A program made the translations under genes and the position numbers. From the NCBI RefSeq assembly GCF_004571195.1, contig NZ_CP038271.1, forward strand, positions 851,001 through 915,000: a DNA stretch of 64,000 nt, read 5' to 3'. Positions 37,175 to 46,374 of the stretch are shown here, piece by piece. Each line of letters starts with the position of its first letter. The first letter of the stretch is position 1. Below the pieces are notes generated by a model that ran no database searches, was not told the origin of the DNA, and worked only from the letters and a program-made list of their open reading frames with translations. Origin of the DNA: Legionella geestiana (lineage in GTDB: Bacteria > Pseudomonadota > Gammaproteobacteria > Legionellales > Legionellaceae).

Positions 37175-38185
37175 ATGCATTACGATGAATTGTCAGCCAC
37201 AATGGACCTTCTGCTGCAGGAAGGCAAGGGAATTCTTGCGGCGGATGAGAGCAACAGTACTATCGGCAAGCGTTTTGCCACCATTGGCGTTGACAACACG
37301 GAAGAAAACCGCCGTGCATGGCGTCTGCTGCTCGCGGAAACCGAAGGTCTTGAGCAGTATGTTCACGGCGTTATCCTCTTTGAGGAAACTTTTAGCCAAA
37401 ATGACGATGCCGGTGTTCCCATTGCAAAACGTTTTGCCGACAAAGGCATTGTTCCCGGTATTAAAGTGGACAAAGGCCTCATAGACCTGCCTCACACGGA
37501 TGGCGAAAAAGTGACCCAGGGCCTTGACGGGCTGCGCGAACGGCTCCTGCACTTCAAAGCGCTCGGTGCACGCTTTGCGAAATGGCGCAACGTCTATTCC
37601 ATCTCCGACACGTCCCCAAGCCTTACTGCCATTCGTGCAGGTGCAGAAATGCTCGCGCGATACGCGGCTACCTGCCAGTCAGTCGGCATTGTGCCCATCG
37701 TTGAGCCGGAAGTTTTGATGGATGGCAATCACTCCATCGAGCATTGCGCTGAAGCCTCTGAAATGGTGCTGCACGAACTTTTCCACGCGCTGTTTATTCA
37801 CCAGGTTGAGCTTGAGCACATTGTTCTGAAACCCTCCATGGTGACCAGTGGCAAAGACCACAAGCCCTTCAGCAACCCGGAAGAAGTCGGTGAATTTACC
37901 ATTGGCGTGTTTCGCTCAAACGTACCGGCAGCCGTCCCCACCATTAATTTCCTCTCCGGCGGACAATCCTCCAAAGAAGCAACAGCCAACCTCAATGCGA
38001 TTAACGCGCAGGGTTTTCAGCCCTGGCTGCTGAGCTTCTCTTACGGACGCGCCCTCCAGGAAGATTGCCTGAAAGCGTGGGAAGGAAAAGTGGAAAACCG
38101 TGAAAAGGCGCAGGCCGCACTGCTTCACCGCGCGCACATGAACAGCCTTGCATGCTTCGGTGACTACAGCGACAGCTTAGAGTAA
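37175..38185 (+). CDS. Fructose-bisphosphate aldolase, class I
   Basis: A 336-residue Schiff-base aldolase of glycolysis/gluconeogenesis. Starts HYDELSATMDLLLQEGKGIL, with ADESNSTIGKRF, GIKVDKGL, AKWRNVYSI and IVPIVEPEVLMDG. The Schiff-base Lys lies in EHIVLKPSMVTSG, and LSGGQSSKEATANLNA closes the active site. This is the eukaryote-like class I form, not the E. coli FbaB type. ATG 37175 follows TTGAGGAACTACAC. Apparently monocistronic. Confidence 0.95.
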   Translation: MHYDELSATMDLLLQEGKGILAADESNSTIGKRFATIGVDNTEENRRAWRLLLAETEGLEQYVHGVILFEETFSQNDDAGVPIAKRFADKGIVPGIKVDKGLIDLPHTDGEKVTQGLDGLRERLLHFKALGARFAKWRNVYSISDTSPSLTAIRAGAEMLARYAATCQSVGIVPIVEPEVLMDGNHSIEHCAEASEMVLHELFHALFIHQVELEHIVLKPSMVTSGKDHKPFSNPEEVGEFTIGVFRSNVPAAVPTINFLSGGQSSKEATANLNAINAQGFQPWLLSFSYGRALQEDCLKAWEGKVENREKAQAALLHRAHMNSLACFGDYSDSLE

Positions 38186-38189
38186 TCAC

Positions 38190-38978
38190 TCATGGGACAA
38201 CGGTTCCCGCAACGGGTGCCGTTGTCGCCAGCGTGAAGCGGGCAAAGAGCGGAACGTGATCGGATAAACGGCTCCAGGGTTTACCGGCCAGACAATGCAC
38301 GTCCGACACGCTGACACCCCGGTAATAAATCCTGTCTACCTGTAAAGCGGGCCTTACCGCCGGAAAAGAGCGCGCATGAGCGCCATGCACTTCCTGAAAC
38401 GCCTCACGTAAGCCGTGACTTTCAAAAAATTCACTGGAAAGCGTATTGCGCCAGTCGTTGAAATCACCTGCCATCAACAGCGGCTCCCCTGCCGGCACCA
38501 GCGTATCCATTGCCTGTTGCAAAATATCGGTTTGGCGCTCGCGCTCGGCACGAAATACCCCAAGGTGCACGCACAGGAGGTGCACGCGCGCGAAATCTGT
38601 TTCCAGCACACAATGCAGTACGCCCCGTGACGCGCGACGCACCGTTGACAGTACAAGGTTACTCGGGGTCGACATCGGAAACTTGCTTAAAATCGCGTTA
38701 CCGTGATGTCCGGAGCGATAGGAGGCATTACGGCCATAGGCGAAATGGGGCCAGAGGTTTTCAGCAAGATAGGCAAACTGTGGCGCATCGGGCCAGCCGC
38801 TCACGCGCGCTTCCCGCCGTAAGTGTGCACCCTGCACTTCCTGCAAAAACACCACATCAGGATTCAGTGCGGCCAGTGCTTCTCGCATCTCGGGCAATAA
38901 AAAACGCAGTCGCCCCGGCCCAAATCCTTTATGGATATTGTAGGTAATCAACGATACACTTTGTTTATGAGCAAGCAA
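38190..38978 (-). CDS. Endonuclease/exonuclease/phosphatase (EEP)-fold protein
   Basis: 262 residues from a TTG start at 38978 (preceded by AGAGGTCAAAA); an upstream in-frame start would collide with the divergent hydrolase gene. EEP motifs: ITYNIHKG (first metal Asn), VVFLQEVQG (Glu), VHLGVF, MAGDFNDWRN (Asp/Asn) and SRLSDHVPLFARF (catalytic Asp-His). Such proteins cleave phosphodiesters in nucleic acids, lipids or inositol phosphates. No signal peptide, so a cytoplasmic or effector role is possible; related E. coli YbhP is uncharacterised. Confidence 0.8.
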   Translation of the reverse strand: MLAHKQSVSLITYNIHKGFGPGRLRFLLPEMREALAALNPDVVFLQEVQGAHLRREARVSGWPDAPQFAYLAENLWPHFAYGRNASYRSGHHGNAILSKFPMSTPSNLVLSTVRRASRGVLHCVLETDFARVHLLCVHLGVFRAERERQTDILQQAMDTLVPAGEPLLMAGDFNDWRNTLSSEFFESHGLREAFQEVHGAHARSFPAVRPALQVDRIYYRGVSVSDVHCLAGKPWSRLSDHVPLFARFTLATTAPVAGTVVP

Positions 38979-39005
38979 TTTTGACCTCTGTAACCGGAGT
39001 GCGAC

Positions 39006-39854
39006 ATGCACACTTTCACGCTGAAGATACCCGGGTTTTCCATCGCCGGCAAAGCCCATGGCAATCCCGATGGTTTACCCATTCTGGCACTCCACGGCTG
39101 GCTTGACAATGCCAATTCTTTCGATTTGCTGGCACCACAACTGTCAGACAGCACGCATCTGATGGCCATTGACCTGCCGGGACACGGACATTCCTCACAC
39201 CTGCCTCCGGGGTGTCATTACCATTTTATCGATGGCATCTTTGCCGTGCTTCAGATGATTGAGGCGCTCGGAATGCCGCAAAAAGTCCATCTCCTCGGAC
39301 ACTCCATGGGGGCCTGTCTGGCAAGCCTTATTGCCGCAGTAGCACCAGAATCCATTGCCTCCATTGCTCTGATTGAGGGCCTTGGCCCGTTGTCAGCACC
39401 CGTGGAAACGTGTCAGGCACAGTTATCGCACTACGCGGGCCAGTGGCTTGAAACCGCCTCAAAACCCGCAAGACCCTATCCGAGCCTCGAGATGGCCGCC
39501 CGCGCCCGCGCAAAAAGCGGATACCTGCCACTTGAACTGGCAACCATCCTCTGTGAACGTGGTGTACGGGAAGAAAATGGACACTGGTACTGGCGGCATG
39601 ACCGGCGGCTGCTCACGCACTCGCCGCTGCGTATGACGGAGGCACAGGTGCTCAATTGCCTGTCATGCATCAAAGTACCAGGCATTCTCTTTATGGCGGA
39701 AAATGGCTTTGACTATCCTGCCGATATCATGAAAACACGCATGCAGGCTGTCCCAAACCTTAAGGTGGAATACCTGCCAGGCGGGCATCATCTGCACATG
39801 GAAAGTCCTGACATTATTGGGAAAAAGCTGCTGGACTTTTACAGAAACATATAA
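39006..39854 (+). CDS. Alpha/beta-hydrolase
   Basis: A 282-residue cytosolic alpha/beta-hydrolase. Oxyanion strand ALHGWLDNANSFDLLAP, nucleophile elbow LLGHSMGACLA (Ser of GHSMG), and a C-terminal catalytic His in LPGGHHLHMESP. Resembles esterase/epoxide-hydrolase-like enzymes of the MEST/serine hydrolase-like group. ATG 39006 is divergent from the EEP gene with only 27 nt between starts, so promoters overlap. Substrate not predictable. Confidence 0.82.
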   Translation: MHTFTLKIPGFSIAGKAHGNPDGLPILALHGWLDNANSFDLLAPQLSDSTHLMAIDLPGHGHSSHLPPGCHYHFIDGIFAVLQMIEALGMPQKVHLLGHSMGACLASLIAAVAPESIASIALIEGLGPLSAPVETCQAQLSHYAGQWLETASKPARPYPSLEMAARARAKSGYLPLELATILCERGVREENGHWYWRHDRRLLTHSPLRMTEAQVLNCLSCIKVPGILFMAENGFDYPADIMKTRMQAVPNLKVEYLPGGHHLHMESPDIIGKKLLDFYRNI

Positions 39855-39878
39855 AAAAACGGCCACAAACGTGGCCGT
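39853..39878 (-). terminator. Intrinsic terminator of the proA gene
   Basis: Minus strand: ACGGCCAC-GTTT-GTGGCCGT followed by seven T residues. It lies 19 nt beyond the protease stop and right at the end of the hydrolase gene. A textbook Rho-independent terminator. Confidence 0.88.
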
Positions 39879-39896
39879 TGCAGATAACCATACGAA

Positions 39897-41534
39897 TTAA
39901 AGACGGCAGCGAACAGGCTTGACCGCCACCTCAGCCATGGCATCGCGCACATCATCCAGCGAATAACCAAGGTCACGAGCGGCCTTCAGTACACCACAAC
40001 CACCATCGCTGAAACGGGTATAGGGTGTCCAGTAGTCCATATTGGCCTTGACCATCACTTCAAAGGTCTTGCGGGTGTTCCAGCCTTCCGTGTTGGAGAG
40101 CAGGTAGAACATACGGTTATAGACCCCGCTGGAATAGTGAACATCGAGTCCTGCATAGTAATCATCCGCGGAATCAATGGACATGCCGTCACGGCTTGGG
40201 TAATCCATAAAACGCAGTGCTTCATAGCCACTGTCTTCTTTCATGATTTCAGCGCCAATCTGCCAGGTACTTGCACCAACGGAGTAGTACTCAGCGGCCA
40301 TGGCTGCCATGTCGGAGAATGATTCGTTCATACCGCCAGACTGGCCGTAGTACATCAGACCGGAATTCTGCTCGGTAAAACCGTGGCTGACTTCGTGCGC
40401 TGCAACACCCAGAGACACCAGCGGATACATCATGCTCTGACCGTCACCAAACGTCATCTGCTCACCGTCCCAGAACGCGTTTTCATAGCCATCGCCATAG
40501 TGTACGCGCATGACAAGCTGCATGGGGACCTGATTGCCCTGGCCGTCATCCGTCGTCAATGCTTCGAGGTCGAACCATTCTTTGTAGATGTTTTTGATAA
40601 CGTTACCGGCATACAGACCATCGTTGCTTGGCGAGAAGGCACCATTAACGCTGTCATAACCATCCCCTTCATAACCCGTCCAGTAGGTGTTGGAACCTTC
40701 TTCAGAGCTATGCTTGCAGATGAACTGCATGGCGGTACCGCCTGTCAGCCACTGGCTGTGCATGTCTACGAGTTTAACATCGGTGTTTTCCATGTAGCAC
40801 TGGCCACTTTCGGCATCACGGGTGATGGATAATGCCGGCAAATCGACCCCGTAACGGACTTCACCGGTTTTGGTGTTGCCGCCAGAGCCAATGCCTTCAG
40901 CTGCTGCCGCAGCCGTTTTGATGTCATCCCACTGCAGAAGCGGCTTTTGTGTTGCGGCATCAAGAATCGCGCGCGCACGCTCGGGAATACGGTCGTGATG
41001 GGTCACGAGCACACTGACTTCATACGCCCAGTGCGCTTTATTGGCATCATCAATATAAACAATGGGGCTGACACGCGCCTGACTCAAAGTTTTACCTTTA
41101 AAGCCCGCTTTAAAGCCCTCAAGTGCGCTGCCGGCGTTTTTAACAAAGTCCGCCGCAGGCTGACCAAGCTCAGCACTCAATCCCTGATAAACAGTACCGT
41201 CCATGTCCACATCGGCATTGGCCTTCAGGGATTTCAGGGAGACGGGAGCGTGAACGATGGCATAGCCGCCATGCACACGGAAACCGGCATAGGTCTGCTC
41301 AAGGCGGATATGGCGCATTTTTTTGGCGTCAACACGGACAGACTGTACTTTAAGGCTGTCGGGCTGCACGCTGCGCGCACCGTTGACCTGCTGGCTGGAT
41401 GCGATGTCAAAAGCGCTGGAAACCGCAGCAAACGTTGCCGTCTGCAGAGGCATTGGGTCGGCGGCTTTTGCGGGGGTAGAAAGCCCGAGCGCAAGACACG
41501 CTGCAAGGGGTGAAAAATAAACGTTGGGATGCAT
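39897..41534 (-). CDS. proA: Secreted zinc metalloprotease ProA/Msp (M4, thermolysin family)
   Basis: A 545-residue prepro-protease. Signal peptide (residues about 1-24), a FTP/PepSY-type propeptide to about residue 205, then the mature M4 peptidase. The zinc motif is HEVSH in GVAAHEVSHGFTEQNSG near residue 378; the third ligand Glu is in GGMNESFSDMAA. The catalytic His region is GLDVHYSSGVYNRMFYLLS. This is the major type-II-secreted protease of Legionella. A single gene with its own terminator and a 300-bp regulatory region. Confidence 0.95.
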   Translation of the reverse strand: MHPNVYFSPLAACLALGLSTPAKAADPMPLQTATFAAVSSAFDIASSQQVNGARSVQPDSLKVQSVRVDAKKMRHIRLEQTYAGFRVHGGYAIVHAPVSLKSLKANADVDMDGTVYQGLSAELGQPAADFVKNAGSALEGFKAGFKGKTLSQARVSPIVYIDDANKAHWAYEVSVLVTHHDRIPERARAILDAATQKPLLQWDDIKTAAAAAEGIGSGGNTKTGEVRYGVDLPALSITRDAESGQCYMENTDVKLVDMHSQWLTGGTAMQFICKHSSEEGSNTYWTGYEGDGYDSVNGAFSPSNDGLYAGNVIKNIYKEWFDLEALTTDDGQGNQVPMQLVMRVHYGDGYENAFWDGEQMTFGDGQSMMYPLVSLGVAAHEVSHGFTEQNSGLMYYGQSGGMNESFSDMAAMAAEYYSVGASTWQIGAEIMKEDSGYEALRFMDYPSRDGMSIDSADDYYAGLDVHYSSGVYNRMFYLLSNTEGWNTRKTFEVMVKANMDYWTPYTRFSDGGCGVLKAARDLGYSLDDVRDAMAEVAVKPVRCRL

Positions 41535-41841
41535 CTAATGAACTCCTTTCATAACTGAATAATTGCGCCCTCATCCAGGAGGCATCCGTTATCCCTTGGC
41601 AGCAGAAACGTCTTGTCCGATTGCGCGCGGGTACGCCGTGCACAAAATCATATCCCTGGATTGGACTGTCACGTGTAAACACGCACTTCAACGTACCATA
41701 TTTTTACCGTTTTTCAAACCACGGGGGGAATTACTCAACTTGTCGACAACGTGCAGACATCCTGCAGGAATGTTTGCAGGATATGGACATTTTTGCTGAC
41801 TTCAGGCAGAATCGCCGAAGAACATACTTTGATTCCCGGTG
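41535..41841. other. Intergenic region between proA and aroQ
   Basis: 307 bases without a supported gene. It must carry the divergent promoters of proA and aroQ. An imperfect inverted repeat (ATCCTGCA...TTGCAGGAT, near 41760) is the only structure noted. No convincing -35/-10 pair could be fixed. Confidence 0.5.
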
Positions 41842-42291
41842 ATGAAAAAAATTCTGGTCCTTCATGGTCCCAACCTTAATCTGCTGGGAAGCCGCGAACC
41901 GCAGCTCTATGGCAGCGTAACGCTCGCTGAAATTGATGCGGGTCTCAAGTCGCGCGCCAAAGCCTCCGGCCTGTCACTCGAGTGTCTTCAAAGCAACAGC
42001 GAGGCTGTGCTGATTGACGCCATTCATGCCGCGAAAGACAACGGTGTTGCATACTGTATTATCAATCCCGCGGCACTTACCCATACCAGCGTGGCGCTCA
42101 GGGATGCCCTGCTCGCCGTAAATCTGCCTTTTATCGAAGTGCACCTCAGTAACATTCACGCCCGTGAGGCGTTTCGTCACCATTCCTTTTTCTCCGACAT
42201 TGCAGCAGGCGTAATTTCAGGGCTTGGGCCTTTGGGGTATACGCTTGCTCTTGATGCGATTATGACCCATTTTCAGAAGAGAGAGTCCTGA
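41842..42291 (+). CDS. aroQ: 3-dehydroquinate dehydratase, type II
   Basis: 149 residues; shikimate pathway step 3. Contains [15 protein letters not shown], with the catalytic Tyr in [29 protein letters not shown]; and the His of VEVHLSNI-type sequence (here [19 protein letters not shown]). The ATG at 41842 is preferred to the GTG one codon earlier. First gene of the conserved aroQ-accB-accC-prmA operon; accB starts 3 nt later. Confidence 0.96.
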   Translation: MKKILVLHGPNLNLLGSREPQLYGSVTLAEIDAGLKSRAKASGLSLECLQSNSEAVLIDAIHAAKDNGVAYCIINPAALTHTSVALRDALLAVNLPFIEVHLSNIHAREAFRHHSFFSDIAAGVISGLGPLGYTLALDAIMTHFQKRES

Positions 42292-42294
42292 CCG

Positions 42295-42756
42295 ATGGAT
42301 ATGCGTAAAATTAAAAAGCTCATTGAGCTTATGGAAAATACCCGCGTGGCTGAAATTGAAATCCGCGAGGGTGAAGAGTCCGTTCGGCTGTGTTTCCGAC
42401 AGGAAGGCATGCATGCACCTGTAGCGACTGAAGCGCCGCGGGTCATCACAGTAGCTCCTGCGCCAGCGCCTGTCGCAGCACACGTTGAAGACGTTAAACC
42501 GGCCGCATCCAGCGCACGGGGGCACAAAGTGCGCTCGCCCATGGTCGGCACGATGTATACCTCTCCTTCTCCAGATGCTCCTCCTTTCGTCACCATTGGC
42601 CAGAGTGTCAAGGTCGGAGACACGCTTTGCATCGTTGAAGCCATGAAAATGTTCAACGAAATTGAAGCCGACCGTGCCGGACGTATTGCGGAGATTCTCA
42701 TCAGCAATGGACAGCCTGTCGAGTATGATCAACCCCTTTTTATTATCGAAGAATGA
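42295..42756 (+). CDS. accB: Biotin carboxyl carrier protein of acetyl-CoA carboxylase
   Basis: 153 residues. N-terminal helix [20 protein letters not shown], an Ala/Pro-rich linker ([11 protein letters not shown]), and the C-terminal biotinyl domain with the biotinylated Lys118 in [15 protein letters not shown]. Carries carboxybiotin from AccC to the carboxyltransferase. Cotranscribed with aroQ (3 nt gap) and accC (12 nt gap). Confidence 0.97.
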   Translation: MDMRKIKKLIELMENTRVAEIEIREGEESVRLCFRQEGMHAPVATEAPRVITVAPAPAPVAAHVEDVKPAASSARGHKVRSPMVGTMYTSPSPDAPPFVTIGQSVKVGDTLCIVEAMKMFNEIEADRAGRIAEILISNGQPVEYDQPLFIIEE

Positions 42757-42768
42757 CGGAGAGGCTTC

Positions 42769-44109
42769 ATGCTCAGCAAGATTGTTATCGCCAACCGCGG
42801 TGAAATTGCACTGCGGATTTTGCGTGCCTGCAAAGAACTTGGCATTCAAACGGTTGCCGTGCACTCCGATGTGGACAAAGACCTGCTGCACGTGCGCCTT
42901 GCCGACGAAACCGTGTGCATTGGCCCGGCGCCTGCGCAAAAGAGTTATCTGAATATCCCGGCCATTATCTCTGCCGCCGAAATTACCGATGCAGTTGCCA
43001 TTCATCCTGGCTACGGTTTCCTTGCGGAAAATGCCGATTTTGCGGATATCGTTGAGCAAAGCGGTTTTCGTTTTATAGGCCCGCGCGGCGACACCATTCG
43101 CCTGATGGGTGACAAGGTTTCAGCGATTGCCGCCATGAAAGCCGCCGGCGTCCCCTGTGTGCCTGGCTCTGACGGTCCGCTTACCGATAATGATGCTCGA
43201 AATCTTGAACTTGGACGCTCCATTGGCTATCCGGTCATTATCAAGGCCGCAGGTGGCGGCGGCGGGCGCGGCATGCGCGTCGTGCACTCAGAGTCGCACC
43301 TCTTAAATGCGATTGCGCTCACACGCAGCGAAGCCAAAGCCGCCTTCAACAACGACGTGGTCTACATGGAAAAGTTCCTTGAAAATCCGCGCCACATCGA
43401 GTTCCAGGTGCTTGGCGATGGACAGGGCAACGCCATACACCTTGGCGAGCGCGACTGCTCCATGCAGCGTCGTCACCAGAAAGTTGTGGAAGAGGCACCG
43501 GCGCCTGGCATTACCTCAGAACAGCGTGCCGCCATTGGTGCGCGTGTTGTCAATGCCTGTCGTGAACTGAAGTACCGCGGTGCAGGTACCTTTGAATTCC
43601 TCTTTGAAAACGGCTGTTTCTATTTTATTGAAATGAACACCCGTATTCAGGTAGAGCACCCCGTTACAGAATTGATTACCGGGGTTGATTTGGTCAAGGA
43701 ACAAATCCGCATTGCAAGCGACCTGCCGCTCTCCATCACGCAGGACGATGTCCGCCTTGAGGGGCATGCGGTGGAATGCCGTATTAACGCCGAGGATGCT
43801 AAAACGTTTATGCCCTCTCCGGGCACCATACGCCTGCTGCACCAGCCGGGGGGCCCGGGCATTCGTTTTGACTCCCATGTTTACAGCAGCTACACGGTAC
43901 CGCCTAACTATGACTCAATGATTGGCAAGCTCATCAGTTATGGCGCAACACGTGAAGAAGCCATGGCTCGGATGAGAAACGCACTTGATGAAATCATCAT
44001 TGACGGTATTCGCACGAATATCGAGCTGCATCAGCGCATTATGCGCGATCAGGCGTTTATCAAGGGCGGTACCAATATTCACTATCTTGAAAAAATGCTG
44101 AAGGATTAA
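42769..44109 (+). CDS. accC: Biotin carboxylase subunit of acetyl-CoA carboxylase
   Basis: 446 residues. Biotin-carboxylase N-domain [23 protein letters not shown]-grasp glycine loop [14 protein letters not shown], active-site [18 protein letters not shown], and [15 protein letters not shown] good ribosome-binding site (GGAGAGG) precedes the ATG. Catalyses ATP-dependent carboxylation of biotin on AccB. Confidence 0.98.
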   Translation: MLSKIVIANRGEIALRILRACKELGIQTVAVHSDVDKDLLHVRLADETVCIGPAPAQKSYLNIPAIISAAEITDAVAIHPGYGFLAENADFADIVEQSGFRFIGPRGDTIRLMGDKVSAIAAMKAAGVPCVPGSDGPLTDNDARNLELGRSIGYPVIIKAAGGGGGRGMRVVHSESHLLNAIALTRSEAKAAFNNDVVYMEKFLENPRHIEFQVLGDGQGNAIHLGERDCSMQRRHQKVVEEAPAPGITSEQRAAIGARVVNACRELKYRGAGTFEFLFENGCFYFIEMNTRIQVEHPVTELITGVDLVKEQIRIASDLPLSITQDDVRLEGHAVECRINAEDAKTFMPSPGTIRLLHQPGGPGIRFDSHVYSSYTVPPNYDSMIGKLISYGATREEAMARMRNALDEIIIDGIRTNIELHQRIMRDQAFIKGGTNIHYLEKMLKD

Positions 44110-44113
44110 TGCC

Positions 44114-44989
44114 GTGTGGTTTCAGTTGTACATTCCGGGAATTTCCAGTGAGCGCGTCAGTGCCATCAGTGACGTGCTTGAGACACTTGGTGCCGTTTCA
44201 GTAAGCCTGCTTGACGCCAAAGATGCACCGGTTCTTGAGCCCGCGCCAGGCGCCACCCCGCTCTGGCCGGAAGTCGACATGCAGGCACTGTTTACCACCG
44301 AAGAAGATGCGCTGCGCGCAAGTCTTGGCCTTAAAGTGCATTTTCCCGATCTCGACAGTACACTTGACACGCTTGAAGACAAAGCCTGGGAGCGGGTGTG
44401 GATGGACACTTTCAAACCCATGCGTTTTGGAAAACGGCTCTGGATTTGTCCTTCATGGGCGCCGGTACCTGAAGCAGATGCGGTTAATCTGATGCTTGAC
44501 CCGGGCCTTGCCTTTGGTACGGGCAGCCACCCGACCACCGCACTTTGCCTCACATGGCTTGATGGTGCAAGCGTATCCGGCAAAACGGTTATCGACTACG
44601 GTTGTGGTTCAGGCATTCTCGCACTGGCCGCTCTGAAGCTTGACGCGGCACACGTATTTGCCGTTGATATTGACCCCCAGGCACTGACTGCCACCAAAGA
44701 CAATGCCGCTGGCAATGGTCTTCATGATGACCGTCTGCTGGTATCGTTCCCCGAAGACCTGTCAACACCGGCTGACATTCTTCTTGCGAACATTCTGCTG
44801 AGCCCTCTGCAGAGTCTCAAAACGCGATTTTGCGAACTGCTAAAGCCGGATGGCCGGCTGGTGGTTTCGGGTATTCTGCAAGAGCAGACAGACACGCTGG
44901 TTGCCGAGTACAGAGACACCTTCGCTCTTGAAACCTCGAATACTCAGGAAGACTGGGCATTGCTCGTTTTTCGAAAGCTAAATTCCTAA
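44114..44989 (+). CDS. prmA: Ribosomal protein L11 methyltransferase
   Basis: A 291-residue SAM-dependent enzyme that trimethylates L11. N-terminal substrate-recognition domain, then DPGLAFGTGSHPTTALCL, motif I VIDYGCGSGILALAA, DIDPQALTATKDN and the catalytic-site-like LLANILLSPL. It starts with GTG 4 nt after the accC stop; the ATG just upstream is out of frame. accBC-prmA is a conserved order. Confidence 0.95.
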   Translation: MWFQLYIPGISSERVSAISDVLETLGAVSVSLLDAKDAPVLEPAPGATPLWPEVDMQALFTTEEDALRASLGLKVHFPDLDSTLDTLEDKAWERVWMDTFKPMRFGKRLWICPSWAPVPEADAVNLMLDPGLAFGTGSHPTTALCLTWLDGASVSGKTVIDYGCGSGILALAALKLDAAHVFAVDIDPQALTATKDNAAGNGLHDDRLLVSFPEDLSTPADILLANILLSPLQSLKTRFCELLKPDGRLVVSGILQEQTDTLVAEYRDTFALETSNTQEDWALLVFRKLNS

Positions 44990-45079
44990 GACTGAAACGT
45001 GACAAACTCCGTGGCTTTTGCCATGATGAAGATACCCCCGTAACCACGGGCTATCCATTCATCATGACAGGGAAGAATC

Positions 45080-45652
45080 ATGCAAAACATGGAAACGCTT
45101 TCAAAAGAAATAAATCGTGACATGCAGCGCAACTGGGGCTGGTTGATGGCGCTTGGCGTGCTGTTTATTTTTATGGGCCTCGTTGGGCTTGGCATGATGG
45201 TCGGTGTGACCATGGCCAGCATGATTGTTATCGGCGCCCTGATGATGGCCGGCGGTGTCGCGCAGTTGATTGACGCATTCCAGAGCAAGTGCTGGAAAGG
45301 CGTTCTGTGGCATGTGCTGATTGGCCTGCTCTATCTCATCGCCGGTGGACTCGTGATTTACGACCCCATCATGGCGTCTGCCATTATCACGGCACTTCTC
45401 GCCTGGACCCTCATCATCATGGGGATTGCCCGTGTCATCATGGCTTTTTCACTGCACGGTGAATCTGGCTGGGGCTGGATACTGCTCGCAGGTATCGCTG
45501 ACTTCGCGCTTGGGGTGCTGATTCTCGCCCACTGGCCTTCAAGTGCACTGTGGGTCATCGGCATGCTTATCAGCATTGAGATGATGATAAGCGGCTGGAC
45601 CACGGTGTTTCTTGCCATGGCGATGCGCGGCAAGCAACGGGCAATGGCCTGA
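45080..45652 (+). CDS. HdeD-family membrane protein (DUF308)
   Basis: 190 residues with six transmembrane helices as three repeated hairpins (for example GWLMALGVLFIFMGLVGLGM and GVLWHVLIGLLYLIAGGLVI). HdeD proteins are linked to acid resistance in E. coli. Strong ribosome-binding site (AGGGAAGAATC) at ATG 45080. Monocistronic, convergent with the DUF1566 gene. Confidence 0.85.
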   Translation: MQNMETLSKEINRDMQRNWGWLMALGVLFIFMGLVGLGMMVGVTMASMIVIGALMMAGGVAQLIDAFQSKCWKGVLWHVLIGLLYLIAGGLVIYDPIMASAIITALLAWTLIIMGIARVIMAFSLHGESGWGWILLAGIADFALGVLILAHWPSSALWVIGMLISIEMMISGWTTVFLAMAMRGKQRAMA

Positions 45653-45661
45653 AGACCATCA

Positions 45662-45687
45662 CAATGAGCCTCGATTGAGGCTCATTG
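45662..45687. terminator. Shared hairpin between convergent genes
   Basis: CAATGAGCCTC-GATT-GAGGCTCATTG is a perfect 11-bp stem with a 4-nt loop, 10 nt after the HdeD-like stop and 14 nt from the end of the opposing gene. No T-tract on either side, but placement suggests a bidirectional terminator. Confidence 0.6.
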
Positions 45688-45700
45688 CAGCTATTGCGCA

Positions 45701-46204
45701 CTAAAAACTGCGGATGCAGCGGATATTAAAGGTTTTTATCTCTTTGGGCAGATAATGAGGACTCTTATATTGCTCTCTTCCGTCCTCGAAACGTTTAACC
45801 CAAATACCGCTGTCCATGTTCATATTCCCGCTCACATAGGCAACAGATTTTTTCTCTACAAAATTTCCAACCAGATAGCGGGCGTTATATAACCGTTTCA
45901 ATTCATTACGCGTTGGAAGGCGCCAATCGAGATATAATTCGGCGTTCTCATCAAAAAGTTCAGGATTGGAGCAAAACAACCCGGTAGAATAATCGGCTTT
46001 AGACAGCGTAATATCCGTACGCTGGTCGCTGGCAGCCGCCACAAGCCCATGCGTTCCCAGCCGATTGACGTAAAAAACAATGCCACCTTCTGCGCGGTCT
46101 CCAACCTGATGAATAACGCCCGTTTCCGCAAAGGCCTTATGGGGTAAAGCGAGGGCAGACGCGACAGCAAGTAGGGAAGTGCTGAAAATTTTAGAGAAAT
46201 TCAT
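45701..46204 (-). CDS. Exported DUF1566-domain protein
   Basis: 167 residues with a signal peptide (FSTSLLAVASALALPHKAFA). The DUF1566/Lcl-type domain is marked by GGIVFYVN, GLVAAASDQ, LDWRLPTRNELKRLYN and SGIWVKRF near the end, with a final IRCIRSF. Related domains occur in Legionella collagen-like adhesin Lcl and other surface proteins. AAGAGG lies upstream of ATG 46204. Role unknown; probably extracytoplasmic or adhesive. Confidence 0.75.
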   Translation of the reverse strand: MNFSKIFSTSLLAVASALALPHKAFAETGVIHQVGDRAEGGIVFYVNRLGTHGLVAAASDQRTDITLSKADYSTGLFCSNPELFDENAELYLDWRLPTRNELKRLYNARYLVGNFVEKKSVAYVSGNMNMDSGIWVKRFEDGREQYKSPHYLPKEIKTFNIRCIRSF

Positions 46205-46374
46205 AAAAACCTCTTAAGGTATGGTGAATGCGTATAATACTAAAGAGCAAAATTTTAATCAAACGTCATAGTTAAGCCCTGCCCCTCCCTGCCTCATCCA
46301 ATATGGACTATAATTGAACATACCGTCACACTTAATGCACTTTTTATCGCATATGGTAACGGGAGTGTCCGTGT

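Noticed and set aside
42217..43059. 280-codon minus-strand ORF
   Set aside because: Antisense to accB/accC with their intact motifs.
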